From Prevotella sp. (GTDB lineage Bacteria; Bacteroidota; Bacteroidia; Bacteroidales; Bacteroidaceae), in contig JAGAON010000008.1 of NCBI GenBank assembly GCA_017623655.1, positions 186,001 to 250,000 of the forward strand: 64,000 bases of DNA. The letters run 5' to 3'. Made by a program: the position numbers and the translations under genes. The notes under the pieces were generated by a model. It saw only the letters and a list, made by a program, of their open reading frames with translations. It did no database searches and was not told the DNA's origin. Positions 24,908 through 34,294 of the stretch are shown piece after piece; the stretch's first letter is position 1; the number at the start of each line of letters is the position of its first letter.

Positions 24908-25333
24908 TTACAGATTGGCTTTTATCTTGTCTATCATCTCCTTGTACTCCTCATCCGTGAGATACACCTCGCCGGGATTCATGCGGAACAGTCCGGGATA
25001 GTCCGGGCCGCCCTTGTACTTCGGAGCGAGATGGAAATGGAGGTGTGAAAGCGTGTCAGAGAAAGCCCCGTAGTTGATTTTCTCCGGATTAAACGCCTTC
25101 TGCATGGCGCGTGTGGTCTGTGCCACATCGGCCATGAAGTCGTTACGCTGCTGGTCGTTCAGCTCGTTCAGGTCGTTGACATGACCGTCATACGCCACAA
25201 GGCAACGGCCGTGGTAGGTCTGTTCCTTAAAGAGGAAGACACGTGAGACACGCAGATGCGTTATCTCGATCATCAGATTGTGCAGAGTCTCATTGTTTGT
25301 GCAATAGAGACAGTCTTTCGGGTCACTGTACAT
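24908..25333 (-). CDS. HIT-family nucleotide-binding protein
   Basis: The 141-aa protein carries the histidine triad as HLHFHLAPKY near residue 98, the active-site pattern of HIT-family nucleotide hydrolases/transferases. The N-terminus has a CLYC pair that may bind zinc. Upstream strands VFLFKEQTYHGRCLVAYDGHV match HIT proteins. Small cytosolic HIT enzymes typically cleave AMP-lysine-like or dinucleoside polyphosphate substrates; the substrate here is not known. The gene stands alone between the family E repeat and the MerR-like gene. Confidence 0.9.
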   Translation of the reverse strand: MYSDPKDCLYCTNNETLHNLMIEITHLRVSRVFLFKEQTYHGRCLVAYDGHVNDLNELNDQQRNDFMADVAQTTRAMQKAFNPEKINYGAFSDTLSHLHFHLAPKYKGGPDYPGLFRMNPGEVYLTDEEYKEMIDKIKANL

Positions 25334-25485
25334 AGTGTTAGTATTTTGAGGTTATAGCCCCACTCCTGTTCCCACAAAAGAGGGAAAGCATATAGTTGTT
25401 CGGTTTCAAACTATTGTCGGCAGGGCTGTTTTTGTCATTGTCTTCGGTTGCATCTCCCCCTCCATCGGGAGGGAACGGAGTGAGG

Positions 25486-25833
25486 CTAAACAATCTTTTC
25501 CAGAGCGTCTTTAAGCTCCTGCAACTGGTTCTTCACCTCCACCAGCTGCTCAAGAACCTTTGTACTCTTGTCAACACCGTCACGATTGGTGCTTATGATT
25601 TTCCTTGCAGCGGCTATCTTGAAGCCGCGCACCTTCACCAGATTGTGTATGTAACGCAGTTCCTCGATGTCCTTCTCCGTGTATTGCCTTACATTGTTGG
25701 CTGTGGTACGGGGCTTCAGATACGGGAACTCCGTCTCCCAGTAGCGGAGCGTTGATTCCGTAAGGGAGAACATCTTTGCCACTTCCTTGATGCTGTAATA
25801 TGTTTTCAGATTCTTGTCTGTGTTCAATGCCAT
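25486..25833 (-). CDS. MerR-family transcriptional regulator
   Basis: The 115-aa protein has a winged helix MerR DNA-binding domain (YYSIKEVAKMFSLTESTLRYWETEFPYLKP... in parts, about residues 12-80) and a C-terminal coiled coil (VLEQLVEVKNQLQELKDALEK) for dimerisation. It lacks an obvious effector-binding domain. The start at 25833 (MALNTDKNLKTYYS) is preferred because the longer frame from 25899 crosses the promoter at 25889-25859. Such short MerR proteins are near-universal in Bacteroidales; the target is unknown. Confidence 0.9.
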   Translation of the reverse strand: MALNTDKNLKTYYSIKEVAKMFSLTESTLRYWETEFPYLKPRTTANNVRQYTEKDIEELRYIHNLVKVRGFKIAAARKIISTNRDGVDKSTKVLEQLVEVKNQLQELKDALEKIV

Positions 25834-25858
25834 GGTCGTATAGCGTTTAATCTGTCTG

Positions 25859-25889
25859 CAAATGTACGAAAAAGTTTTTATTCCGCAAA
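25859..25889 (-). promoter_or_regulatory. Promoter of the MerR-like gene
   Basis: On the minus strand, TTTG (25889-25886), a 19-nt spacer and TACATTTG (25866-25859) match the Bacteroidota consensus. It lies 25 bp upstream of the ATG at 25833 and decides that start. Confidence 0.7.
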
Positions 25890-25900
25890 GGAAATGCACG

Positions 25901-25936
25901 AAAAAAGCCTCCCGACAGTCATCGGGAGGCTTTTTA
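25901..25936 (-). terminator. Intrinsic terminator (bidirectional shape) ending the recA-region operon
   Basis: The stem GCCTCCCGA (25907-25915) pairs with TCGGGAGGC (25922-25930), flanked by A6 on the left and T5 on the right. Read on the minus strand it ends the transcript coming from the sodium symporter gene at 26082. Confidence 0.85.
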
Positions 25937-26005
25937 TCTTCATTATAATATATGCTGAAACCAATAAGTTATCTTTCAACATGAAAAACGCAGATGCCAT
26001 TTACG

Positions 26006-26034
26006 GTGAACCCTGAAAGGGTGACAGAACACAG
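26006..26034. repeat. Diverged copy of the GAACCC...GGGTGACAGAAC repeat (family D)
   Basis: GGTGAACCC-tga-AAGGGTGACAGAACACAG resembles the 40665 arm (GAACCCC-gaa-GGGGTGACAGAACTTAG). It sits just after the stop of the sodium symporter gene. Confidence 0.6.
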
Positions 26035-26081
26035 TTTATGAAACACTTTCTTTTTGTATGTATTGCCAAAGGTCACCGACA

Positions 26082-27470
26082 TCAATATAATCCAAAGGCT
26101 CCAAGCAGAAGAATGGCAAGGAGAACAGGGGCTACATAGCGCAACATTATAATGTAAAGGGTCTTGCGGCGGAAGGCATATCCGTTGAGTCGCATCTCGC
26201 CAATGAGCAAACGGGGCTTGACAACCCATCCGAACAGGATGCAGGTGCAGATGGAGACTATCGGCATAAGTATGTTGTTGCTGAAATAATCGAAGAGGTC
26301 GAGTATCTGGGCAACGGCTCCGTTAGGCAACGGGAGTTCAAAATACCAGTCGTTATAACCGCGGCATACCACGACAGAGAGTATGAAACCGCAAGCGGCC
26401 ATGGCAAGTACGGCTTTCTTGCGTGACCACTTGAACTTGTCCATCACACTGACGGTGATGGCTTCAAGGATGGAGACGGCACTGGTAACAGCGGCGAAAA
26501 GCACCATAAGGAAGAATACAAGACCGAGTATCTCGCCCGCAAAGCCCATGGACTCAAATACTTTCGGCAGTGCGACGAACATCAGTCCGGGACCTGCCGA
26601 CATTCCTTCCGTGCCCATGAAGACATAAACGGCGGGGATAATCATAAGTCCAGCAAGGATGGCAATGGCTGTATCGCATATCTCAATGCGGTCAACGGCC
26701 TTGCCGAGGTTGACGTCCTTCTTCATGTAAGAGCCGTATGCTATCATTATGCCCATTGCTATGGAGAGGGAATAGAAGAGCTGTCCCATTGCGTCTAACA
26801 CCACCATAAGAAACTTACGCAATGTCAGTCCCTCGAAGTTAGGTATGAAATATACCGCCGCACCTTCAAGACCTGTACGCGTGACACCGCTGACGGTGGT
26901 ATAGGAGATGGTCAGCGAATAGACGGAGATGGCTACAACGAGGACTACAAGGGACGGCATGATGATGCGGGAGTATTTCTCTATACCTTTCTCTACCCCC
27001 CTATACACGATGTAGAAGCAGGCTGCCGCGAAGATAGTCATGTAGATTATCGGTGACCATTGTGATGAAATGAACTTGCCGAAGTATCCGTCACCACACA
27101 ATTCCTGATAGTTGAAGGTGGCGTATGTGGTGAGATATTTCAACACCCAGCCGCCTATCACGCAATAATAGGGGTAAATGATGAATGGAACGATGAAAGA
27201 AAACAAGCCTATGAACTTCCAGTTCTTGTTGAAGAAACCGTAAGCCGTAAGCGGGCCTTGCGCAGAACGGCGGCCGATGGCTACCTCGGTGATAAGCAAT
27301 GTGAAACCGAATGTCACCGTGAGGATGATATAAACGAACAGGAACAGGCCGCCACCGTCACGTGCGGCAAGGAAAGGGAATCTCCAAATGTTGCCCAAGC
27401 CTACGGCACTTCCTGCCGCCGCAAGGACAAAACCCATGGAACCACTGAAAGAGTTACGGTTCTTTTTCAT
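26082..27470 (-). CDS. Neurotransmitter:sodium symporter family transporter
   Basis: The 462-aa inner-membrane protein has about 11-12 helices. The first helix contains GFVLAAAGSAVGLGNIWRFP, the hallmark of the NSS/SNF family (LeuT-like), with NIWRFP the Na+/substrate-binding unwound helix. Members import amino acids with Na+. The lack of a twelfth helix in many bacterial members is consistent. It lies 42 bp after the antiporter gene on the same strand and is the last gene before the terminator at 25901-25936. The specific substrate is unknown. Confidence 0.92.
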   Translation of the reverse strand: MKKNRNSFSGSMGFVLAAAGSAVGLGNIWRFPFLAARDGGGLFLFVYIILTVTFGFTLLITEVAIGRRSAQGPLTAYGFFNKNWKFIGLFSFIVPFIIYPYYCVIGGWVLKYLTTYATFNYQELCGDGYFGKFISSQWSPIIYMTIFAAACFYIVYRGVEKGIEKYSRIIMPSLVVLVVAISVYSLTISYTTVSGVTRTGLEGAAVYFIPNFEGLTLRKFLMVVLDAMGQLFYSLSIAMGIMIAYGSYMKKDVNLGKAVDRIEICDTAIAILAGLMIIPAVYVFMGTEGMSAGPGLMFVALPKVFESMGFAGEILGLVFFLMVLFAAVTSAVSILEAITVSVMDKFKWSRKKAVLAMAACGFILSVVVCRGYNDWYFELPLPNGAVAQILDLFDYFSNNILMPIVSICTCILFGWVVKPRLLIGEMRLNGYAFRRKTLYIIMLRYVAPVLLAILLLGAFGLY

Positions 27471-27512
27471 TTCTTTTTGATGTATAGTTTTAATTATTAT
27501 TCTGTTGTTATG

Positions 27513-29768
27513 TCAGATTATCTCGGCAAGACGCCTTATGTCAACGTCGTCACCAACGATCCAAAGTATGTCACCAACCTCGAACTTATACGTGGGTGTC
27601 ACGGCGGACAGGCTCTCCTGGTCTTCCTCCATGCCGACGAGCATACAGTTGTATTTATCCCTCAGCCCGCTTGTAACGAGTGACTTGCCAAGCAATATGC
27701 TGTTATTGCCGATGGCAAAACGGCGGAGCCGCATCTCCGGTTGGTCAAGTTCCATCTCATCAGAGAACTGTTCCTGCTGCAATGCGGCGTTAAGTTTGGT
27801 GAGCTGGTCATCGGTTCCTATCGCATGAAGTTTGTCACCGGGAAACAGCATATCGCCCCCGGAAGGTATATGGATGTGCTGTCTGCCACGCTGAATGCTG
27901 CTGACGTGCACCCCAAAGTGTTGTGCAAGGTTCAGTTCCGCAAGGGTCTTGCCCGCCCAAAGGGTGTCTTGCGGCACTTCGACCTCGGCAATGTGTATGT
28001 CACGGTCGAGCAGACGGCCTTCAAACAGCGGTCTTTTCTTACCGGCAGCACGAGCCGCCATGTCTTTGGAACGGAGGTTCTGGATGAACAGACGCTCCAT
28101 GCGTATGCTGCTGTTCTTCATGCTCCGTGAATAGACTATGCCCGAAATGGCTGCTATTGCGATACAGATGATGATGGAATCGGAATAGTCCAGCAAATGG
28201 TTGCATATATAAAAGATATACATTATGGCAAGCACACCACGGGCTATGATGGTGAATACCAACGGCGCACGGTTATGCCGGCTGCCTGTCCACAGTGCCT
28301 TAAACTCCTCGCTCTTGTTCTTTTTCATCACCATGGCACGCAGGAACGGTGCCGCAAGCAACACGGTAAGCAGCGCACAAAGCGGATTGGCGAAGCCTTC
28401 GGGTATTATACTGGCCATGAAATCCTCGCCGATGGTCAGCATTATGGACATGACGGCGATGGTAAGGACGGAATATATCAGCGTGTTCACCGCCATTTGC
28501 GTCAGCAACGGCTTCCAATTATTCCCTGAACGATCCACGTTAGAGGGGGCAATGTCGGATATTTTGTTTATGCGGCTTATCCATACTTTCGGCAGATGGC
28601 TCTCTATACCGTTATATATAGGCACGGCTCCGCGTATCATGTATGGCGTAAGGAACGTTGTTATGACCGATACCGTGACGACAACGGGGTAAAGGAAGTC
28701 TTCAACCACGCCCAAAGACAGTCCCAAAGTGGCGATGATGAAGGCAAATTCGCCTATCTGCGCCATGGAGAAGCTGCATCGCATGGCGGTCTTCAACGTC
28801 TGGCCTGAGAGCATAAAGCCGAATGTCCCGAATATGCTTTGCCCAAAAAGAATGGCAAGAGTGACTACCAATATCGGGAACCATTGCGCCGCCACCACCT
28901 GAATGTCAACCAGCATACCGACCGAAACAAAGAAGATGGCGCCAAAAAGGTTCTTCACCGGCTCCACAAGTTTCTCTATTTTCTTCGCCTCTATGGTCTC
29001 CGCCAGAATGCTGCCCATGACAAAAGAGCCGAAAGCAGAGCTGAAACCGACCAAAGAAGCGCACACCGCCATGCCGCAACAGAGTGCCAACGCCACAATG
29101 AGAAGCACCTCATCATTTATCAAAGAGCGCACCTTACGCAAGAATATAGGAATAAAGAACAGCCCGACAATAAACCAAAGCACAAGGAAAAAGACTATGC
29201 TCAGCAGGCTTGACAGCATTTGCTCCCCGTCACCCGCCCCTCCTTTGGCTATGGTCGTGAGCACAACCATCATGACAATGGCGAGAACGTCCTCCAATAT
29301 AAGCACACTCATGACAAGAGAAGAGAACTGCTGCTGTCTCAACCCAAGGTCATCAAACGCCTTATAGATTATGGTGGTGGATGACATGGCAAGCATTCCG
29401 GCAAGAAACAGGCCGTTCATGGATGACCATCCGAACGCTTCGCCTATCAATACGCCTATCGTCATCATGGAAAAGATGATGGTCAGGGCCGCTATCACAG
29501 GCGCAATGCCCATCTTCAAGATCTTCTTGAAGGAGAAATCCAAGCCCAACGCAAAGAGCAGGAACATCACTCCTATGTCCGCCCACACCTTTATATTGGC
29601 ATTATCGACCACAGACATGGTGAACTTAAAGTTCGGTGACACAAGAAAACCGGCCATAATATATCCCAATACCAATGGCTGTCTGAGTTTCTTAAAGACA
29701 AGCGTCACGATGCCCGCCGTTATAAGAATCAACGCAAGGTCCTGTATTAAAGATGGTATTCCGTGCAT
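27513..29768 (-). CDS. CPA2-type cation:proton antiporter with two TrkA-C domains
   Basis: The 751-aa protein has a 12-13 helix Na+/H+ exchanger domain (residues about 1-390: [22 protein letters not shown], then [14 protein letters not shown]) of the KefB/CPA2 type. An additional hydrophobic module lies at about 420-560. The soluble tail has two TrkA-C/RCK-C-like domains, the first around [19 protein letters not shown]...[10 protein letters not shown] (about 620-680) and the second at about 690-750 ending [14 protein letters not shown]. This suggests K+ or Na+ efflux controlled by a ligand. Its start overlaps the end of pepT by 22 bp, so they are translationally coupled. Confidence 0.88.
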   Translation of the reverse strand: MHGIPSLIQDLALILITAGIVTLVFKKLRQPLVLGYIMAGFLVSPNFKFTMSVVDNANIKVWADIGVMFLLFALGLDFSFKKILKMGIAPVIAALTIIFSMMTIGVLIGEAFGWSSMNGLFLAGMLAMSSTTIIYKAFDDLGLRQQQFSSLVMSVLILEDVLAIVMMVVLTTIAKGGAGDGEQMLSSLLSIVFFLVLWFIVGLFFIPIFLRKVRSLINDEVLLIVALALCCGMAVCASLVGFSSAFGSFVMGSILAETIEAKKIEKLVEPVKNLFGAIFFVSVGMLVDIQVVAAQWFPILVVTLAILFGQSIFGTFGFMLSGQTLKTAMRCSFSMAQIGEFAFIIATLGLSLGVVEDFLYPVVVTVSVITTFLTPYMIRGAVPIYNGIESHLPKVWISRINKISDIAPSNVDRSGNNWKPLLTQMAVNTLIYSVLTIAVMSIMLTIGEDFMASIIPEGFANPLCALLTVLLAAPFLRAMVMKKNKSEEFKALWTGSRHNRAPLVFTIIARGVLAIMYIFYICNHLLDYSDSIIICIAIAAISGIVYSRSMKNSSIRMERLFIQNLRSKDMAARAAGKKRPLFEGRLLDRDIHIAEVEVPQDTLWAGKTLAELNLAQHFGVHVSSIQRGRQHIHIPSGGDMLFPGDKLHAIGTDDQLTKLNAALQQEQFSDEMELDQPEMRLRRFAIGNNSILLGKSLVTSGLRDKYNCMLVGMEEDQESLSAVTPTYKFEVGDILWIVGDDVDIRRLAEII

Positions 29769-30982
29769 GTGGCCTTTATTATATTAACTATTACCTTCGC
29801 AGCTTTTTCCATTACCTGCACGGAAACGAACTCATGAGGTCCGTGGAAGTTCACCGCTCCCGTGAAGAGGTTTGGACATGGCAGTCCGCGGAATGACAGT
29901 TGTGCCCCGTCCGTACCGCCCCTTATGGGCTGCACCTTTGGCATTACGCCTGCATCGGCCATGGCTTTCCGCGCTATATCAACGATATGTCGCACCGGTT
30001 TTATCTTCTCCAACATATTGTAATACTGGTCTTCCACCGTCGCCTCGCATACCTTTGCACCGTATTTTGCGTTTATTTGTTCCACAATCTGCCCGATAAC
30101 AGCCTTTCTATGCAGGAACTTCGCACTGTCATGGTCACGTATTATGTAGTTCAGTTGAGCCTTTTCACAGTTTCCAGTCATACCGGTCAGATGGTAAAAG
30201 CCTTCATATCCTTCCGTTTCCTCGGGTATCTCACCTTTCGGCAGCATTGCCGCAAACTCCGCAGCGATGCGGCCCGCATTGACCATCTTGCCCTTTGCGT
30301 ATCCCGGATGCACACATACCCCGGTGAATGTCACCACGGCCGAAGCCGCATTGAAGTTCTCATATTCCAACTCCCCGGCATCTCCTCCATCTACGGTATA
30401 TGCCCATTGACAGGCGAACGCACCGACATCAAAGTGATGCGCACCCATGCCTATCTCCTCATCGGGATTGAACGCGACACGAACTGTGCCGTGCTCTATC
30501 TCCGGATGCCGCACAAGATATGCCATGGCGTGCATTATCGCAGCAATGCCGGCCTTGTCGTCCGCTCCAAGGAGGGTGGTTCCGTCTGTCACTATCAGGT
30601 CTTCACCCACATGACAGAGTAGTTCCGGAAACGTGGCGGTTCTGCTCCAGATGCCGGGAGACAGTTCTATATCGCCGCCGTCATAGTCCTTCACCACTTT
30701 GGCTTTCACGTTTTCACCGGAGCAGTCGGGCGAAGTGTCATAATGACTTATAAACCCTATGGCGGGAACGGTTTTGTCTGTATTCGCAGGAAGCGTGGCA
30801 TACAGATAGCCTTTGCCGTCCAATACGACATCACAAAGCCCCTCCGCCTCCATCTCTTCTTTCAGGAACTTTGCGAAGAGAAGTTGCTTCGGGGTACTTG
30901 GCACCGTCATTGAATTTTCCGCCGACTGCGTGTCAAACTGTGTATAGCGTATGAATCTGTCCTGTATAGTCAAAACGAGCAA
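29747..30982 (-). CDS. pepT: Peptidase T (tripeptide aminopeptidase)
   Basis: The 411-aa M20B zinc aminopeptidase releases N-terminal residues from tripeptides. Zinc/catalytic motifs are [23 protein letters not shown] (bridging Asp) and [11 protein letters not shown]; a later [16 protein letters not shown] is typical of PepT. The C-terminal [23 protein letters not shown] carries the last ligands. The length is normal. It starts 4 bp after the recA stop and overlaps the antiporter start by 22 bp. Confidence 0.95.
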   Translation of the reverse strand: MLVLTIQDRFIRYTQFDTQSAENSMTVPSTPKQLLFAKFLKEEMEAEGLCDVVLDGKGYLYATLPANTDKTVPAIGFISHYDTSPDCSGENVKAKVVKDYDGGDIELSPGIWSRTATFPELLCHVGEDLIVTDGTTLLGADDKAGIAAIMHAMAYLVRHPEIEHGTVRVAFNPDEEIGMGAHHFDVGAFACQWAYTVDGGDAGELEYENFNAASAVVTFTGVCVHPGYAKGKMVNAGRIAAEFAAMLPKGEIPEETEGYEGFYHLTGMTGNCEKAQLNYIIRDHDSAKFLHRKAVIGQIVEQINAKYGAKVCEATVEDQYYNMLEKIKPVRHIVDIARKAMADAGVMPKVQPIRGGTDGAQLSFRGLPCPNLFTGAVNFHGPHEFVSVQVMEKAAKVIVNIIKATCTEYHL

Positions 30983-30986
30983 TGGA

Positions 30987-31991
30987 CTAACTGTCTTTTT
31001 CTGCGGCTATCGCCTCCCTTACTTTCGCCTCCAGTTCCTCGCACAACTCCGGATTGTCCTTCAACAGCGTAAGCACGGCATCGCGTCCCTGCGCCAGTTT
31101 GGATTCTCCGTATGAGAACCAAGAACCGCTTTTCTTTATAATGCTCCGCTCAACAGCAAGGTCGAGTATCTCCCCTACCTTCGATATGCCCTGCCCGAAC
31201 ATTATGTCGAACTCGCATTTGCGGAACGGCGGAGCCACCTTGTTCTTCACAACCTTAACCTTCGTGAGGTTACCCAGCACCTCCTCGCCGTTCTTTATGG
31301 CCGTGGATTTGCGCACATCAATGCGTACTGAGGCATAGAACTTCAAGGCGTTACCGCCCGTTGTGGTCTCAGGGTTACCGAACATTACGCCTATCTTTTC
31401 CCTGAGTTGGTTGATGAAGATGCAGGTTGTCTTTGTCTTTGATATGGTGGAGGTCAGCTTTCTCAACGCCTGCGACATCAGTCTGGCTTGCAATCCCACC
31501 TTATTGTCGCCCATATCGCCTTCAATCTCCGCTTTCGGAGTAAGCGCGGCAACTGAGTCTATGACTATTATATCTACCGCAGCACTTGAAATAAGCTGGT
31601 CGGCTATCTGCAAAGCCTGCTCTCCGTTATCCGGCTGCGAGATGAAAAGATTGTCCACATCCACCCCGAGGTTGGCCGCATAAAAGCGGTCAAAGGCGTG
31701 CTCCGCGTCAATAAACGCCGCTATCCCGCCCATTTTCTGCGCCTCGGCAATGGCGTGTATGGCCAATGTCGTCTTGCCGGAAGACTCCGGACCGTATATT
31801 TCTATGATGCGTCCTTTCGGATAACCGCCCACTCCCAGCGCTATGTCAAGCCCCAGCGAGCCGGTAGGTATCACCTCCACGTTATCGACCCTTTCGTCTC
31901 CGAGCTTCATTATAGCTCCCTTGCCGAAGTCTTTTTCTATTTTCGCCATTGCGGCCTGCAAAGCTTTCAGTTTTGCTTCTTTCTCGTCCAT
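30987..31991 (-). CDS. recA: Recombinase RecA
   Basis: The 334-aa RecA catalyses strand exchange and co-activates the SOS response. The Walker A motif GPESSGKT is at residues 67-74, loop L1 is [14 protein letters not shown], and loop L2 begins near [21 protein letters not shown]. The C-terminus is short and less acidic than E. coli. It lies 36 bp downstream of the carboxynorspermidine dehydrogenase gene and 4 bp upstream of pepT. No LexA-type box was recognised, and no own promoter fits in the 36-bp gap, so it is probably read from upstream. Confidence 0.97.
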   Translation of the reverse strand: MDEKEAKLKALQAAMAKIEKDFGKGAIMKLGDERVDNVEVIPTGSLGLDIALGVGGYPKGRIIEIYGPESSGKTTLAIHAIAEAQKMGGIAAFIDAEHAFDRFYAANLGVDVDNLFISQPDNGEQALQIADQLISSAAVDIIVIDSVAALTPKAEIEGDMGDNKVGLQARLMSQALRKLTSTISKTKTTCIFINQLREKIGVMFGNPETTTGGNALKFYASVRIDVRKSTAIKNGEEVLGNLTKVKVVKNKVAPPFRKCEFDIMFGQGISKVGEILDLAVERSIIKKSGSWFSYGESKLAQGRDAVLTLLKDNPELCEELEAKVREAIAAEKDS

Positions 31992-32027
31992 CGTGTATTA
32001 CAATAGTATATTATTATATAAGGTATA

Positions 32028-33272
32028 TCAGAATTCCAAGTCTCCGCCGAACACTTCGTGCCAAGGCAGTCCCTGTTTGTTCAGCTGTTCCATAAACGGA
32101 TCCGGGTCAAAGTTCTCTACGTTCCACACACCCGGCTTGCGCCACACCCCCTTGAAGAACATCATCGCGCCAATCATGGCCGGCACTCCGGTGGTATAAG
32201 ACACGCCCTGCATCCCGGTTTCCTTGTAAGCGTCCTGATGTTTGCAGTTGTTATATACGTAATATGTCTGCTCCTTACCGTCCTTCACGCCCCGTATGCG
32301 GCAGCCTATGCTGGTCTCGCCGTCATAATTCTCGCCGAGATCCTGCGGATTAGGCAGCACGGCCTTCAAGAATTGCAGCGGCACGATTTTCACCTTCACC
32401 GTCTTTCCCGGCTCGTCAGCCAGCGGAGCCTCGTATTCCATCTCGTCAATACGTGACATACCGAGGTTCTGTATCACGTCAAGATACGTGAGATACTGCT
32501 GTCCGAACGTCATCCAGAAGCGCGCCTGCTTTATTGTCGGATAGTTCTTGACGAGTGATTCCAGTTCCTCATGGTGCATAAGGTAACTTTCCCTCGGCCC
32601 GATATTAGGGTAAGTGACAGGCTGGTGAACGGCCAGAGGCTCTGTCTCTATCCATTCCCCGTCCTTATAATACAGTCCTTTCTGTGTTATCTCGCGTATG
32701 TTTATCTCCGGATTGAAGTTCGTGGCGAACGCCTTATGATGGTTGCCGGCATTGCAGTCAACGATGTCAAGATAGTGAATCTCGTCAAAATGGTGCTTTG
32801 CGGCGTATGCCGTATATACTCCTGACACACCGGGGTCAAAGCCACAGCCAAGTATGGCGGTAAGTCCCGCGTCCTCAAAACGCTGCTTGTAAGCCCACTG
32901 CCATGAGTATTCGAAGTGCGCCTCGTCCTTAGGCTCATAGTTAGCCGTATCAAGATAGTTCACCCCGCAGGCCAGACAGGCGTCCATTATTGTCAGGTCC
33001 TGATAAGGCAAAGCGAGGTTTACGCACAGTTCCGGCTTGAAATCATTAAACAAGGCCTTCAACTGCTCCACGTCATCGGCATCCACCTGCGCTGTGGATA
33101 TGTTCATTTTACTGCCATGACCGGTCTTTTTAATGGCCTCAACTATGGCGTCGCACTTTTCCTTGCGACGGCTTGCAATCATGAAATCGGTGAACACGTC
33201 ATCGTTCTGCGCAATCTTATGGGCGGCGACAGTGGCCACACCACCCGCGCCAATCATCAATATTCTTGACAT
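32028..33272 (-). CDS. Carboxynorspermidine dehydrogenase (saccharopine dehydrogenase family)
   Basis: The 414-aa enzyme reductively condenses diaminopropane or putrescine with aspartate semialdehyde, a step of the alternative spermidine/norspermidine pathway common in Bacteroidota. It opens with the Rossmann motif MIGAGGVATVAAHK and has the family stretches VDADDVEQLKALF, LDTANYEPKDEAHFEY and LGCGFDPGVSGVYTAYA. The product name is chosen because Bacteroidales saccharopine-like proteins of this length with the CGFDPGVSG motif are carboxynorspermidine dehydrogenases rather than lysine pathway enzymes. It is the first visible gene of the minus-strand series leading to recA. Confidence 0.88.
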   Translation of the reverse strand: MSRILMIGAGGVATVAAHKIAQNDDVFTDFMIASRRKEKCDAIVEAIKKTGHGSKMNISTAQVDADDVEQLKALFNDFKPELCVNLALPYQDLTIMDACLACGVNYLDTANYEPKDEAHFEYSWQWAYKQRFEDAGLTAILGCGFDPGVSGVYTAYAAKHHFDEIHYLDIVDCNAGNHHKAFATNFNPEINIREITQKGLYYKDGEWIETEPLAVHQPVTYPNIGPRESYLMHHEELESLVKNYPTIKQARFWMTFGQQYLTYLDVIQNLGMSRIDEMEYEAPLADEPGKTVKVKIVPLQFLKAVLPNPQDLGENYDGETSIGCRIRGVKDGKEQTYYVYNNCKHQDAYKETGMQGVSYTTGVPAMIGAMMFFKGVWRKPGVWNVENFDPDPFMEQLNKQGLPWHEVFGGDLEF

Positions 33273-33316
33273 TACAGTATTTTATATGCTTGTTTTATTA
33301 TATTATTCTTGGATTA

Positions 33317-34165
33317 TCACTTCTTCGGTTTGAGTCTGTCACTCGCCGCCTCCTGTTTCTCCGCAGCCTTCACTGCGGCTTCGTTGGCTTTCATGGCGTT
33401 CTGCTTGCGGTGAAAGCTATACCTCTTTCCGCCCTTCAACAACACCAGCGAGTCGGTGTCCATAAAGACAAAGTCCAGCGTATCCACCACATCCGGGCTC
33501 TCTTTCCCGTCCGTCGCCCCTGACTTTCGCATCTCTCCGGACACAAGCAGCAACCTGCCGTTGCACATATACCACTGCTTATAGTTCTTGACCTCGGGGT
33601 ACTGCACCGGCGAATCGTCCTCCAATGTGTTGGACCTCATGATTCTTCCCACCGGCTGCGCCTTGTGACTGCGCTTCAACGTGAATCCGTATTCGCGCGG
33701 CACGAGGAATGTTTCCTTCACTGAGTCGGGCATATTAGCCATCATGCGTCTCTGCATACGCTTGCTCATGTGCTGCAAATCCTTCATCACAGGCATAACA
33801 GGATACGTCCACGTGCCTTTCAACTGGTCAAGATTCAGCACCATCATGGCCTCGGTGGTGTCTTCCGGATTAATCATGACACCCGTCCAGTCACCTATCT
33901 CCGGCTTCCCGATGACACGGCCGGCATGCTTGGCATCGACACAGTTCAGCACGATGGGGTCACCGCCGAAAGGCCACAGCACAATGACGGAATCAGACGT
34001 ACCGTCACACGTAAGACCGTAAACCATAGAGTCGTTTTTCACTACAAACTCCTTCTCCGGCTCTCCTTCCGTCATGTCCACGCCGTTATCCGCCCTCTTA
34101 CACCCTGCCACTAACAGCACAAGCGAGAGAGAACAAAAGATTAATGTTAGATATTTATTCCGCAT
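33317..34165 (-). CDS. Lipoprotein of unknown function
   Basis: The 282-aa protein has a lipobox LVAGC (Cys22) followed by an acidic linker. The domain begins MVYGLTCDGTSDSVIVLWPFGGDP and contains WTGVMINPEDTTEAMMVLNLDQLKGTWTYPVMP, suggesting a beta-rich lipocalin-like fold. The last 30 residues are Ala/Lys/Glu-rich (AVKAAEKQEAASDRLKPKK). I recognise no family name. It has its own promoter at 34227-34196 and lies 45 bp upstream of carboxynorspermidine dehydrogenase on the same strand. Two cysteines inside the domain are unpaired in sequence context. Confidence 0.7.
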   Translation of the reverse strand: MRNKYLTLIFCSLSLVLLVAGCKRADNGVDMTEGEPEKEFVVKNDSMVYGLTCDGTSDSVIVLWPFGGDPIVLNCVDAKHAGRVIGKPEIGDWTGVMINPEDTTEAMMVLNLDQLKGTWTYPVMPVMKDLQHMSKRMQRRMMANMPDSVKETFLVPREYGFTLKRSHKAQPVGRIMRSNTLEDDSPVQYPEVKNYKQWYMCNGRLLLVSGEMRKSGATDGKESPDVVDTLDFVFMDTDSLVLLKGGKRYSFHRKQNAMKANEAAVKAAEKQEAASDRLKPKK

Positions 34166-34195
34166 TTAATCTATACCTGTTTTGGATATACCATG

Positions 34196-34227
34196 CAAAG
34201 GTACAGACTTTTTCGCAAAATTCCAAA
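34196..34227 (-). promoter_or_regulatory. Promoter of the 34165 lipoprotein gene
   Basis: On the minus strand, TTTG (34227-34224), a 20-nt spacer and TACCTTTG (34203-34196) match the Bacteroidota consensus. It lies 31 bp before the ATG at 34165 and may also drive the genes down to recA. Confidence 0.75.
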
Positions 34228-34294
34228 CTTTTGCGTCGTTTTTCTTGCTTTGCAACATCGCTTGTCAACAATAGCATACGGGAAACATCCCTAA

